NCBI RefSeq assembly: GCF_000344685.1
Contig: NW_006920410.1
Location: 286,740 to 350,739 of the forward strand
DNA from: Gloeophyllum trabeum ATCC 11539
Taxonomy: Eukaryota; Basidiomycota; Agaricomycetes; Gloeophyllales; Gloeophyllaceae
Direction: 5' to 3'
DNA length: 64,000 bases
Position numbers and translations under genes: made by a program. The notes under the pieces were generated by a model. That model did no database searches and was not told the origin of the DNA. It saw nothing but the letters and a program-made list of their open reading frames with translations. Positions 33,168-45,122 of the stretch are shown here, piece after piece (the stretch's first letter is position 1; each line of letters opens with the position of its first letter).

Positions 33168-34490
33168 ATGAGCGTATACCGTAACGACTATCGACGCATA
33201 CCCTCTCATGCTAGATTTATGCCTGCTTTCTTTCTACACAACCTAGCTCTGTTGTTTGCTGCTCTGTCTTGCGTGGTCTCTCTGTTCTTCTCTTTATTGT
33301 TAACGAGAACTCTTGCCGGTCGCACTCTCCGAGTGAGTCGAATTCGACTCCACCTGAGACCCTCACTATCCATCCATGTCGATGGCTTCTACTACTCGCA
33401 CCGAACGAGCATCCCAAGACCAGACCTCAAGTTGCCCAACCAGCCATTCACGCTCAAAGCTGCACAAGTAGTGCTGAGATTCCGCGTACCTCGACCATCG
33501 TATCCCGCATGGGCAACCCTCACCATCAAAGACATCTTCCACGCATCCCCACAAGCCAGTGCCTCCGTCGAGCGCGCCCTCCTGACCCTCTGGCTGTTCC
33601 CGTACGCATTCCGATTCACCGCAGGCACCTACGTCAACGTCCAGCTCGACGACTTCCGCGTACGCGTCTTTGACAGCGAGAGCACGCCGCGCTGGGTCGA
33701 GATCCTCCGGCGCAATCTCATCATGACGATGCTCAAGGGCGAGACCCTGCGCCTCGACGACTTCAAGACGAGCGTCCGCTTCGGCGTCCCGGACCGGTGG
33801 CAGTCGCCCGAGTCGAAGCAGCGCCAGGAGGTCGACGGGATGAGCGGCGAGCAGGAGATGATGGTGACGGTGATGGGGGAGAAGTACCATACGAAGAATT
33901 GGCAGGGGAGGATATACGCCCTCGGGAAGGTGGATATGCAGTGGCGGACGAGCCTGAGTAGCGATCGGGGCAGGTTCGTGATGGTCATGGAGGAGGCGCG
34001 ATGGATAAAAGTGAGGGAGACGTACGAGTTGGAGACCCCGATCAGTACTCCTTAGTGCGTCTGACGTCCCTTCCGCCTATCCAAGCTTTACTCACGTCAG
34101 AACAGTCAGATTCTGTCGTCCATCCTCCAACTTCCCGTAACCTTATGGCAGACGTACAACAACATCGCCACAGCGGCGGACGTCTACATCCCGGTCATCA
34201 ATCTGTCGTACGATCAGTTCCGCCTGCGAGACTCCGAGGTCGTGCACCAGATAGGTATCATGGTCGAAGAAAACATGTGGGCAATTGGAGGCTTTCTGGA
34301 AGGTTTCGTAGGCGACCTGCTCACGAAGAGCATACAGCCTGGAGGAGGCAAAGCTGGGGCTCTAGCGGACGAGATATCGGAAGGGAAAGACAGTGCAGGG
34401 CCGGAGGTTATGCAGGAGGAGGAGAAACCCTTGGAGGAAAAGGCCGCAGACAACCAAATTATCATGGATGGCCACGCTGAAAAGGACTGA
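33168..34490 (+). CDS. Membrane-anchored protein of unknown function
   Basis: Two exons: 33168-34010 and 34110-34490 (407 aa). The 99-nt intron joins MEEARWIK to ILSSILQLPV in phase. A single N-terminal hydrophobic segment (LHNLALLFAALSCVVSLFFS) acts as anchor. It is followed by amphipathic beta-like sequence: SLSIHVDGFYYS, TLTIKDIFHAS, FTAGTYVNVQLDDFRVRVFD. The C-terminal tail is acidic. The alternating pattern after an N-terminal anchor recalls the start of bridge-like lipid-transfer proteins (Fmp27/Csf1 type), but the protein is far too short for one. I do not recognise a family with confidence. The second Met (33219) directly before the anchor is an alternative start. Confidence 0.7.
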
Positions 34491-35315
34491 AGATCCAAGA
34501 ATCAACATACACAGCATCTACTCACGAATTGTCAGCAACGCACCACCAATAATCTATACTAATACACTGGGACACTGACATACAGCCATAGCATTAGTAT
34601 TTCTTGCATGTACCGCATACATACACGGATCCATGACCCTTATATCGGATTTCTGAGCTGCAGCCTCGTAAGAGACAGGTCGGTACATAGGGAGAACACG
34701 TTCACTGACGCTGTTTCTGGGAGGAAGCCAGCGGAATAAGTATCGAGCTCCAGCATATCACATCTTCCTCTGCCGGCGAACTTGAAAGCGTGCTCACTGA
34801 GTCTGAATCTGAGTTTACTTCGTCCGAGGGAGGGTGCGAAAGCTGGTGCCGTGTCTGTTTAGACCTCGATTCAGCTCTGTCAATGCTTGAACTTTCAGAC
34901 TGATTCCAGTGGCCTTGACTGGCAGCAAATGGCCTGGAGTATGTCTTTGCTCCAGGATCATATCGAGTATCGAAGCCATGACAGCCACCGAAAACACCTG
35001 CGCTCATACTGCTAGTCAAAGCGGTCGACTCGTAGCAGACGCCGGGGTGTGGTCATGAGTGATACCTTCCTGAATTGACGGGTACCCCGGTCTTTCGTCC
35101 TTTGTATCTATTCCAAGGACATGTCATGGTATCTTCTTGACCCCATTCCAACAGCCCTCGACGTCTTCTAGATTTACAAGAATAGCTCGCTCCAGCAAGT
35201 CATGTTACCTTGGCTCTGCTTGACTTCGCGAATTCGTGTCCTCCCTGGGTTGGCCACAAATAACGTCCTCTAGAACTAGATGGAAAGGTTGGTTGGTTGA
35301 GCCTCGTGTCTCCAG
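34491..35315. other. Intergenic, no gene confirmed
   Basis: A 105-codon minus frame at 34702-35019 is Ser-rich and acidic (DEVNSDSDSVSTLSSS) but has no homologous motif or exon partner. It is recorded as doubtful. Confidence 0.4.
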
Positions 35316-37136
35316 ATGGCTCATTATTCCTCGTACAATGTCCGTATCATCCTGATTCTCACTCTAGGCTCCCTGACTTACGGATATGTCCTCTCTGTAA
35401 TGTCCAACACGCTCGGCGAGCCAGGGTTCCTGTCCTACTTCAACCTGGCAACCGACTCAGCATATGCCAGCCAGGTTATTGGAGCCTTCAATGGAGTATT
35501 GTCTGCCGGAGGTGCTCTTGGTTGTGTCACCGTTGCATGGACGAGCAAAAGGTACGGACGAAAATGGAGCATGAATGCCTCTGCCGTAGTCGCGGTAATA
35601 GGCGGCGCAATACAGACTGGAAGTGTCAACGCGGCGATGTTGATTTTCTCGAGATTCGTTATCGGCTGGGGCATGGGGATGATGGCTGTCCTTATCCCTA
35701 TATTCCAAGCGGAAGTGAGCCCTCCGGGATCCAGAGGCCTATTGGTAGGTCAACACGGTGCGTCTACACACAATATTCGGAGTGCATACGAGGACTCAGG
35801 AAGACATTTAGGTACTTGGATCTGTGCTGGTGATGCCATTGCGGGATGGATCGGAGTGGGGACGTATTACTCCTCTGACAAGAGTTTCCAGTGGAGGTTC
35901 CCGATCGCCATGCAGTGTTTCTTCCCCTTGCTTCTCCTTGTATGCAGTCCTTGGGTTCCGGAATCTCCTCGATGGTGTGCGTTTCATCTGTGCAATTTGC
36001 CTGTCATACTACTCACACTTCCGACCGATACCCAACAGTACTGTTGCAAGGCAGGAAAAGTTCTGCATGGGAAATCGTTGCCAAGCTCCACTCAAATACC
36101 AAGTCGGATCCGGACGGTGTCTATGCTCGAGAAGAGTTCCACCAAATGGCGAAACAGGTCGAGATGGACTCTGAACTGTGGATTGGAGGCGGTGGTGTCA
36201 AGCAGCTTATCACTAGGCCTTCGTATCGGAAACGAATGTGGATGGGTTTCTTCACGCAATACGCCGCGCAGAGCACGGGTGCGATGGTGATATACAGTGG
36301 GTACAAAGCTTTGGACTTACCTCGGTCGTAACTCTGACGCGCAGGGAGAAGATTACATGGTGACATTGTATGAAGACCTTGGCTTAAGCGGAGGAAAGGT
36401 CCTTATGCTAGGTGCCGCGTACGTCACGGTGGCGTCGGCGTGCAATTTTGTATGTTCTCTTGTCATGGATCATATTGGACGGAGACGCTTGCTTCGTGAG
36501 TTCGGTCCTCCTTGAGTGTTTCTGTCCTTACCCAACAATAATCACAGTGCTTGGGTTGTGCGGGTGCATGGTGATGCTTTCCATCGAGTGCATTATGTTC
36601 TCTCAATTCGGCGGCACCAACAATCACGTCGGAAACTCCATTGGCGTCTTCGTCATATTCTGCTTCATTTTCTTCTACGCCGGTGGTATCGACGCGACGA
36701 GCTACGTTTATTGCTCGGAGATCTTCCCCACCCACGTCCGATCTGAGGGGATGGCTTGGTCAATGATTGGCACGTTCCTGAGCACGATCCTATATGTAGG
36801 AGTCGGGCCTCTTGCTTTGGCGGAGGTCAAATGGAAGTATTATCTCCTGTTCATATCCCTCACAGCGATTGATATTGCTGTCATCTGGAGATGGTTCCCT
36901 GAGGCGAGTATTGTCATCACATTTTGATCTGGATGTTGAAATTTGTTATGGAGACCAAGGGCCTTTCCCTCGAAGAGATCAATAGCAAGTTCGGGGATGA
37001 AGTTGCCGTCCGTCTCAATGACAAAGACGTCAAAACGATGCGAACTGGTATGGATTTCGAGGGCTCGGGTAGCTCTCCCGCAGCGCACCCGGAGGCGTTG
37101 GAGATGAAGAGTCAGTCCAATAGCACGCCAGTGTGA
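35316..37136 (+). CDS. MFS sugar transporter P1 (lactose-permease-like)
   Basis: Six exons: 35316-35757, 35812-35976, 36039-36296, 36349-36495, 36548-36903, 36954-37136 (516 aa). Blocks: ILILTLGSLTYGYVLSV, AWTSKRYGRKWSM, RFVIGWGMGMMAVLIPIFQA, VSPPGSRG, WVPESPRWLL, FFYAGGIDATSYVYCSEIFP, TKGLSLEEI. It is a sugar/H+ symporter of the fungal lactose-permease-like branch; substrate unknown (disaccharide or plant-derived sugar plausible). Exon layout equals that of P3, with the same total length. Oddities: the intron 4-side acceptor must be the GGAG site before 36349 to keep phase, and intron 5 has donor GCGAGT at 36904 instead of GT. Without splicing there, the protein would end shortly after WFPE. 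Confidence 0.85.
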
Positions 37137-37736
37137 ATCAGGGGCTTGTCTCAATCTCGTTGTATTCAAGAGGTGTAAACTACCCTTCACAGACTGGCAG
37201 GGCTTATGGATCCTTTCTTGCTTCCATGCGGAAGTTATAGGCATGCAAGGTAAGATCAAGATTTTATGCACACCTCGTTCTATCCGTATCCGTGCGCGGG
37301 CGTGGATCTATGACCTACTTCCCTGTAGGTCGTACTTCGACGTCTTCGTACATGTGCTGTGGGTTCGACGAGCGAACAGCATATTAGGTTGCGGCCCTTC
37401 ATGTCTACTCGGTTCCAGCGTATCTGCGAGCTCTGCGCCAGGAGCAGATAGGTACGTAGTCACGAGTGGCACGATTGCGCAATGCATAGGAACCCCGAAC
37501 TTCCGTCCTGTCTATTCTAGTCCAAAGACCTTGCAGCCCTCTATCTTCCACAACAGCTTCTTGATTGGTACTCCAGTACCCCTCACCGCCGTTCAATCGT
37601 AACTTGTTGCAAGAATAGTTGTCGTCAGCAGGTCCTGCTCCCCTGGCTCTCTTGAACCCAAAAATCAGAAACCTCTCTCGCGAAGCTATAATATACTGGA
37701 TAGCCATAATGTTGCGGTGCATGCGCCTCAATCGCC
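37137..37736. other. Intergenic between P1 and P2
   Basis: Tandem spacer of 600 bp. Frames here are short and unrelated. Confidence 0.5.
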
Positions 37737-39546
37737 ATGTCCCATTATTCCGCTTATAACGTCCGTGTCATTTTGATCCTGACTCTAGGCTCCCTAACGT
37801 ATGGCTACGCCTCATTCTGTGATATGGAACACGCTAGGAGAGCCCGGATTTCTCTCCGCCTTTAATTTATCCGTCGATCTGTCTTACGCCGCTCAGATCA
37901 CTGGCGCCATCAACGGTCTGCTCTGGACTGGAGGTGCAGTTGGCTGTGTCGCTGCTGCATGGACGTCTAACGTATACGGACGGAAATGGACCATGAACGT
38001 CGCTGCGGTCATCTCGACGATAGGCGGGGCGCTCCAGGCAGGAAGTGTCAATGCAACTATGCTCATCGTAGCACGGTTCATCACCGGCTGGGGGATTGGC
38101 ATGATGGCTGTTCTCGTACCCATATTCCAGGCGGAGGTCAGTCCACCGGGATCCCGAGGCCTCTTTGTAGGCCAGCATGGTATGTCAGCATTCGTCAAGA
38201 TGACTTTGCCTCAAATTCACGTTGACATAATGCATAGGGAGCTGGACTGTGACTGGAGACGCCATTTCAGGCTGGATTGGCGTCGGGACGTATTACTCGT
38301 CCAGTTTGAGCTTCCAATGGAGGTTCCCGTTTGCTGTACAATGCTTGTTCCCATTGTTACTACTCGTGTGCAGCCCATGGGTACCCGAGTCCCCTCGATG
38401 GTGTGCGTACACCTACAGATTCCGGCAGGAACGTCTCTTACAAGCCGACTCGTGCTATAGTGCTTACGCAAGGCAGGGAGGCCGACGCCTGGAAGATCAT
38501 CACTGCTCTGCATTCAAATCCCAATTCGGACCCGGATCAGGTTTATGCCCGTGAAGAGTTCAACCAGATGGTCAAACAGGTTGAGATGGATGCCGAACTG
38601 TGGCTAAACAAGGGGGGCATCAAGCAACTCGTGACGAAGCCTTCCTACCGGAAACGCATGTGGATGGGGTTTTTCACCCAGTATGCTACCCAGAGCACGG
38701 GTGCAATGGTAGTGTACAGTGAGTCCTATCCATGATAGACGGTTCGACGGAAATCTCATACCGCAGGGATAGATTATATTGTGACCCTGTATAAAGATCT
38801 TGGCTTCGCTGGGGCGAAAGTTCTGATGCTCGGTGCAGCCTACATAACTGTGGCCGCTGCTTCGAATTTCCTCGCTGCTGTCCTCATGGACCGCATGGGA
38901 CGTATACGCCTGCTTCGTGAGTTCGCTCCACGACCCGGACGTTCGCGAACTCATGCTCTATACACGCAGTGATTGGACTGACGGGCTGTGCGGTGTCTCT
39001 TTCCCTCGAATGCGCCATGTTAGCTCAATTCGGCGGCACCGACGACCTCGTCGGCAACGCGCTCGGCGTGTTCTTCATTTTCTGCTTCATATTCTTCTAC
39101 GCCGGCGGCATCGACGCCACCAGCTACGTTTATTGTGCCGAGATCTTCCCCAACCACGTCAGGTTTGAGGGGATGGGTTGGTCGATGGTCGGCACGTTCT
39201 TGAGTACCATATTGTACGTGGGGGTGGGACCTGTTGCCTTGGGTGGAAGTTCTATCTGCTGTTCATAACCCATACCTCCGTTAATATTGTGGTGATCTGG
39301 AGATGATTCCCGGAGGTGCGTCATTGTCTAGTCATAGATTGATAGTTTACAGAAGACTGAAGCATCCGTCCACTCCCGCAGACTAAGGGTCTCTCCCTGG
39401 AGGAAATAAATGGGAAGTTTGGCGACACGGTCGCTGCGCATTTCGACGAGGAGCAGTACACCCGGAGGCAAGCTGGTGGAGATCCTCAGGAGATGGCAAA
39501 GATGGCAGCTGAAGTACTCATCGAAGTTTCAGAACAGAGAAGTTGA
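37737..39546 (+). pseudogene. Lactose-permease-like paralog P2, inactivated by three lesions
   Basis: Same six-exon structure as P1 and P3: 37737-38179, 38238-38402, 38461-38718, 38767-38916, 38970-39315, 39382-39546. Exon 1 is 443 nt where P1 and P3 have 442. An extra base at 37808-37827, after LTYGYA, breaks the frame in the first membrane segment. Exon 5 is 346 nt where the others have 356: ten bases are missing at about 39241-39244, where P1 reads LALAEVKWKYY. The codon for W in RWFPE is TGA (39304-39306). Most other codons are still conserved (RFITGWGIGMMAVLVPIFQA, FFYAGGIDATSYVYCAEIFP), so inactivation is recent. A start at ATG 37801 would restore frame 1 but would drop the first helix and leave the other lesions. 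Confidence 0.88.
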
Positions 39547-40404
39547 GATGGTGGCGTTCTTCGCGTGGCTGGTTCTACTCTGTGATTCTCTGTTTACTCA
39601 CTATGATCCAACGATGACGATGCTGCCACCGCTTGGTGCACAACATTCATACTGAGTGCGGCATTTGAAACAACATACTGAGCACGTACGGTCTTCAAGC
39701 GAAACGCCTTGGAGTGGGCGGCATTTGTGGCAGTCTGACGTTCTATTCAATTGTACCAGCTGAGTTCGAATATAATAGACAAGTACGCCTTGGGGGACAT
39801 TAATAGCCCACCAGCATCATGTCATATCATGATTCATCCTGTTCAGCATCGGCTCTTGGTTCGACCGTTGTGGCCATAACGGACAATAGGAAAGCAAATT
39901 TCCAACCTGCGCCTCTACCGACCACACTATCCGGCGCGTTGACAGGAAGTGGTGGTCACGAACGATGGGAGGCATAAAAGACCCAGCGCTGGTCGATGAT
40001 CATCAGTTATTTGTGATCAAAGGGGATGCATGCAGGGCAACCTGTAACCCTGGACCATGATCATCTCTCCCGTACGTATGGGTGCTTTGATCGTCCCGGG
40101 ACAACTGGTCAAGCAATCGCGGCTGAAAGCGAGTGTCGACCTCGTGCGGAAGCACGCTCCTCTGGCAAACCGACCTCACCAGCCAATGAAGTGCCACTGA
40201 ACATTGTATTCGTGGAAGGACCATTATCCTAGGACAATACACGGTCAGTGCATTGTTGCTGCCAGTGCCACCTTCTTGGCATCATTGACCGTGGTCCGCG
40301 ATACCCGACAACGGATCACACTCCTGCCATATGCTGCACCGCGCTTGGCCGCACCCGGTGCACCGCCGCACCCCCCACGTGCGCCACCCCCTGTCTGCAG
40401 CGGC
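39547..40404. other. Intergenic, no gene recognised
   Basis: Spacer between dead P2 and the small secreted protein gene. Sequence at 40330-40400 is very C-rich (accccccacgtgcgccaccc). Confidence 0.5.
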
Positions 40405-40412
40405 TATAAGAA
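40405..40412 (+). promoter_or_regulatory. TATA-like box of the small secreted protein gene
   Basis: TATAAGAA about 155 bp upstream of the ATG at 40564, followed by a C/T-rich leader ending ccatcatcgagATG. Confidence 0.5.
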
Positions 40413-40563
40413 CCGAGGTCCTGCAGCCGGTATTTTCTAAGGTTGATCCTCTCCACGCTTCTCACTCTCTTGTGCAAGAGCCCGGTGCTCCCTCATCCAG
40501 TCGTTCACTCGCTCATTTACACGCCCACACACGTTCACGCTTAACCAACACTCCATCATCGAG

Positions 40564-41273
40564 ATGTCTTTCACCACCTTCACCAAGATCGTTCTCCTCG
40601 CCCAGGGTGAGTTCCGCGACCTGTGCACAGTGTACTTCGTTACTCATATTTTTCCCAGTTGCCCTTATGGTGTCTGCCAGCGTGCTCCCCCGCCAGCCCG
40701 GCACCCAATTCATCACCGGGGTGTGCAAGTCCGACGCTGACTGTGCCTCCGGCTGCTGTGGCTTCAACTCCGGCAAGTGCGCTGGCCCTGTCATCGCCCA
40801 GGAGCGTGACGGAGGTTGCGGCTTCGGTGACGCGCAGCCCAACAACATTGCCGCTCAGGCGATCCAGGGCCCGAACGCTGAGAAGGCCCCGGGCGTGCCT
40901 GGCAGCACCGCTACCGCTGCGTCTGGTGGCAACAACGCTGCTGCCCCAGCTGCTGCTCCCGCTTCTAGTGAGAACACCTTGCTCTATCCTCACCCTCAAG
41001 CTGACTCCTTTTCTCCTAGCCTCGGCTGCGAAGGCACCCGGCACCCAGTTCATCACCGGGGCCTGCACGTCCGACGACGACTGCGCTTCGGGATGCTGTG
41101 GCTTCCACTCCGGCAAGTGCGCCGGCCCCGTCATCGCGCAGGAGCGCGACGGCGGCTGCGGCTTCGGCAACCCGACGCCCAACAACAACGCGGCGCAGAA
41201 GATCCAGGGCCCGAACGCGGAGAAGGCTCCTGGCGTCCCCAGGCGCCGCCGATCGCTGTCCGCGCTCGACTGA
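40564..41273 (+). CDS. Small secreted protein with two BAS2-like six-cysteine domains
   Basis: Three exons: 40564-40606, 40659-40967, 41020-41273 (201 aa). A signal peptide (KIVLLAQVALMVSASVLPRQ region) precedes two copies of one domain. Each reads PGTQFITGxC, then C-x5-C-x3-C-C-x6-C-x12-C, then GFG, PNN, and IQGPNAEKAPGVP. The copies are separated by an Ala/Pro-rich linker (AAAPAAAPAS) that holds intron 2. The single-domain version resembles biotrophy-associated secreted protein 2 (BAS2), described from Magnaporthe and common in fungi. Function is unknown; effector-like is inference. The second copy ends RRRRSLSALD, a basic tail absent after copy one. The near identity of the copies suggests recent intragenic duplication. 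Confidence 0.85.
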
Positions 41274-42251
41274 TGGAGCATTGGTTATGGTCAATGATGC
41301 TTTCGTGTATTTATTCGTGTATTTATGAGCGACGAGCATAACGAAGTGTGGAGGCAGGTCTTACCCACATAGCCGAGCGTGATCTTGAGCCGATACAGGT
41401 GCGATTGACCACAACAGCCAGAGCTGAGCGCTGAGCTCGGACCCTTGCCCGTAATGTGGCTTTGGGCTCTGAACGGATTGCATCAGATGATCACCGAATA
41501 TGACAGCCCATTGGGCCAACTGACATCTCTACTACGTAGTAATCGTTTGTGTTCGGGCTGTTCCTACCGTTTACTGAGACGGTGGCGGTATAATTGTCAT
41601 GCGATTGTTGCTAGCACTGCAGTGCGTGGTGCTAACACCTTGGCCCTGGAGTAAAATCAAGTCTGGATGATCCCTACACTCGAACCCTGCAAGCGTTGGC
41701 ACTCTGAGCATTTTCGTTCTCCAACCTAGTCGGCCGCTTTCGTGGATGGGACCGGTGCGTATTCAAAGCTTCAGCGCTTCAGCACTTGATCGCTGCGTTG
41801 ACTGTTCACTTTTTACCAGGCCGGAATATTAATCTCAACTCACACAGTACAAGATCGGCTTCTGAATGCCATTGACAGGACAGGGACAGCATATAGGTAT
41901 AGGACACTGAGTCTGTGCGTCTATCATCTTAGTGGCCTAAGAGCGGATGGATGCACAGTCACGAGTGCTCCTTGCTGAGCTTGCAGGAGCTCCGGTCTTC
42001 CGTCCTACGTATCCTATTCCGAGGATCTTGCAGGGCTATCTAACCGCCCAGTGCCCAGTTGGAGGAGCTTCCTCAACACCATTTCAGCATCCCTCGACAT
42101 CACCCTGGTATGTACGACAATAATAGCCCTCCCCAGCGAGTCATGTTACCCATGCTCCTCTTCACTCCGCCAACTCGGACTATCTCTCGGAGGGGTATAA
42201 CATCCCGCACACCCAAGACTTGAAGATGTGCTCACTTGAGCACCCTACGCG
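41274..42251. other. Intergenic, no gene recognised
   Basis: Spacer of about 1 kb before P3. No credible coding exon. Confidence 0.5.
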
Positions 42252-44095
42252 ATGGCTCACTACACAGCCTATAATATCCGTATCATCCTGATCCTGACTC
42301 TCGGCTCACTAACCTACGGATATGGCCTCTCCGTCATCTCGAACACGATCGGCCAGCCGGGCTTCCTCGCGTACTTCAACCTCGCTGCCAACGCTACATA
42401 CGCCACGCAGATCATCGGCGCAGTGAACGGCATATTCTCCGCAGGAGGCGCGGTCGGCTGCGTCACCGTCGCCTGGACGAGCAATAGGTTCGGACGGAAA
42501 TGGAGTATGAATGTCGGGTCGGTGGTGTGTATAGTAGGCGGAGCGCTGCAAGCGGGGAGTATCGATGCAGCGATGTTTATCGTCGCGAGATTTATTACGG
42601 GATGGGGGATGGGCATGCTGGCGGTGCTGATACCCATATATCAGGCGGAGGTGAGCCCGCCTGGGTCCAGAGGCCTCCTCGTCGGTCAACATGGTAGGTG
42701 TATATTCGGAAACATGATGGTTCCTTGGACGTTCATAGGAGGCTCTAGGAAGTTGGATTGTGACTGGCTACGCCATCGCAGGCTGGATTGGCGTCGGGAC
42801 GTACTACTCGTCCAATCTGAGCTTCCAGTGGCGCTTCCCGATCGCCGTGCAGTGCCTGTGCCCCCTGCTGCTGCTGATATGCAGTCCATGGGTGCCGGAG
42901 TCTCCGCGATGGCGTGCGTGTTATCCTCAGTCTCGTATTTAACAACGCTGAGCAGCCTATCAGTACTCATGCAAGGCAAGGAGGCCGATGCATGGCAAAT
43001 CGTCGCTAAGTTACATTCGAACCCCACATCGGACCCGGACCAGGTATACGCCCGGGAGGAGTTTTACCAGATGGTGAAGCAAGTCGAGATGGACGCCAAG
43101 CTGTGGGAGAGCGGAGGTGGCATCAAACAGCTTGTCACAAAGCCGTCGTACAGGAAGCGGATGTTTATGGGCTTCTTCACGCAGTATGCCGCACAGAGTA
43201 CGGGGGCGATGGTCGTGTACAGTGCGTCTATTACCTTCTTTCTTGGGCTGCCGATGCAGATCTGAGACAACGGAAACAGATTATATGGTCACGTTGTACG
43301 AAGATCTCGGGTTTACGGGAGCGAAGGTGCTCATGCTGGGCGCGTCCTACGTGACGGTGGCAGCTGCAGCCAACTTCTTGGCATCTGTCATCATGGACTA
43401 TATGGGGCGTGTACGCTTGCTTTGTGCGTTCAAGCCTCGTATCGCCGATCCCTAGCCCGATCCCTCACAGAATATTATATTATAGTGATTGGCTTGACTG
43501 GCTGCATGGTCACCCTCTCTCTCGAGTGCGCGATGTTCGCCCAGTTCGGCGGCACCGCAGACCACGTCGGGAACGCGCTCGGGGTGTTCTTCATCTTCTG
43601 CTACATCTTCTTCTACGCCGGAGGGATCGACGCTACGAGCTACGTGTACTGCTCCGAGATCTTCCCCAACCACGTCCGGTCGGAGGGGATGGCGTGGTCG
43701 ATGATCGGCACGTTCCTTAGCACGATCCTGTATCTGGAGGTCGGGCCTGTGGCCTTGGCGCAGGTCAAGTGGAAGTATTACCTCCTGTTTATATGCTTGA
43801 CGGCGATTGATATTGCGGTGATCTGGAGATGGTTCCCCGAAGTGAGTCGTCCCTCGGGTTATGGTTATGGTTATGGTTTGTAAGTTGACCACTTGGCTTG
43901 CTACCTCAGACGAAGGGCCTCTCGCTTGAGGAGATCAATGGCAGATTCGGTGACGAGGTCGCTGTGCACTTCAATGACGAAGATGTCGCAGCAAGGCGAA
44001 AAGACGAGGGTCCGAAGGAGTCAGGAGGGAAGTCGATCGAAACGCACGTCGAGACGTTGGAAGAGAAGAGCCGGTCCGATTCTACGACGTCATGA
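42252..44095 (+). CDS. MFS sugar transporter P3 (lactose-permease-like), intact
   Basis: Six exons: 42252-42693, 42749-42913, 42964-43221, 43280-43423, 43486-43841, 43910-44095 (516 aa). Blocks: ILTLGSLTYGYGLSVIS, RFGRKWSM, RFITGWGMGMLAVLIPIYQA, VPESPRWLLMQG, FFYAGGIDATSYVYCSEIFP, TKGLSLEEI. All donors are GT and all phases agree. This is the reference copy for judging P1 and P2. It is more GC-rich at third positions than P1. Intron 5 carries a short GGTTAT repeat (43858-43880). The three paralogs share orientation, so tandem duplication is likely. The presumed role is plasma-membrane uptake of a plant-derived sugar. Confidence 0.92.
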
Positions 44096-45122
44096 CGTCC
44101 GCATTTTGCATGTACGTTCCCCTTGTAAGTCGATGAAAGTGATCTTCACTGGCTCCCGACAGCATTGACATCCATTCCACGTCGTGTATTTGCATTTCAC
44201 GAAATTCAGGGGCCGTATACAAGATCGCCACTCCTGTATGAGGCTATAGTCCCGGCGTTTACCCTCTTCACTTTCGTCAGAGCTTGAAATGATTTGGCCA
44301 GGTATTTCATCTCTTGACGCACGTCCCGACGTCCCGGCACCTCCGGCTGCACAAGAGTTGATCGAATCTGGGGCGAATCTGTGGGGCCCCACAGAATCAC
44401 ATGGTCCCTTTCATACCCCGCGATGGGTTATGACTATGGCAACAGAGAGCGTTCAGCTCGATTTTTGCCGCAGGATGGACCTGTTGCCGACGGCACCGCT
44501 GTCAAGGCCCCGAGAACCGCCTGTAGAGTAATGTCACACAGTGCGACTATGTCACAGGTTGACTTGTGTTGTCTATAACTTCTTTCGGATGGGAACCTAA
44601 GGTCCAAAACTTATATAGATGTGTTCTTGTATTGTATATGAACTATAATCGATACTAATATTGAGCGCCGAAGGGTTATGTGGTATGCAACATCGAGAAG
44701 ATAATATCATGAGCCATCATAACATTCGGAGACGTCCGATGCTATATCTCACGCTACTTCACGCTCAATTCAGACTCAGCGAGCTCGAATGCACGTCCTC
44801 GCAGAGGTTACTGCTTGTGCGGTAGTCCCTTTATACGAGTATAATCGCCGATAACGCTTAGTTTACAAGTGTCCCGTTCAGAAAAAAGAAGCCAATCCAG
44901 AAAGAGTATGCAGGAAACAGAGTCATACCCTCCAGAGATCGGCGAATGCCCTTCACGTCGGGTCCGTCTACTAATACATCCTGTAACTGAGCGTCTCTTA
45001 GTTAAGACTCTGTTCAACCATTAGGGAGTCCCAGCACTTTGATATTCATACAATGTCTAGCTCTCAGCCCGCAGGCGTTGGACTGACTTTTGGAGTTACT
45101 CAGTGCGTGATCCTGAGTGAAG
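44096..45122. other. Intergenic up to the assembly gap, no gene recognised
   Basis: Contains no convincing exon. The short frame beginning MSSSQPAGVGLTFGVTQ at 45053 runs into the gap and cannot be assessed. Confidence 0.45.

Noticed and set aside
36349..36495. Frameshift in P1 exon 4
   Set aside because: Using the AG of GGAG before 36349 instead of the upstream CAG restores phase and the KDYMVTLYE block, so no lesion is needed.
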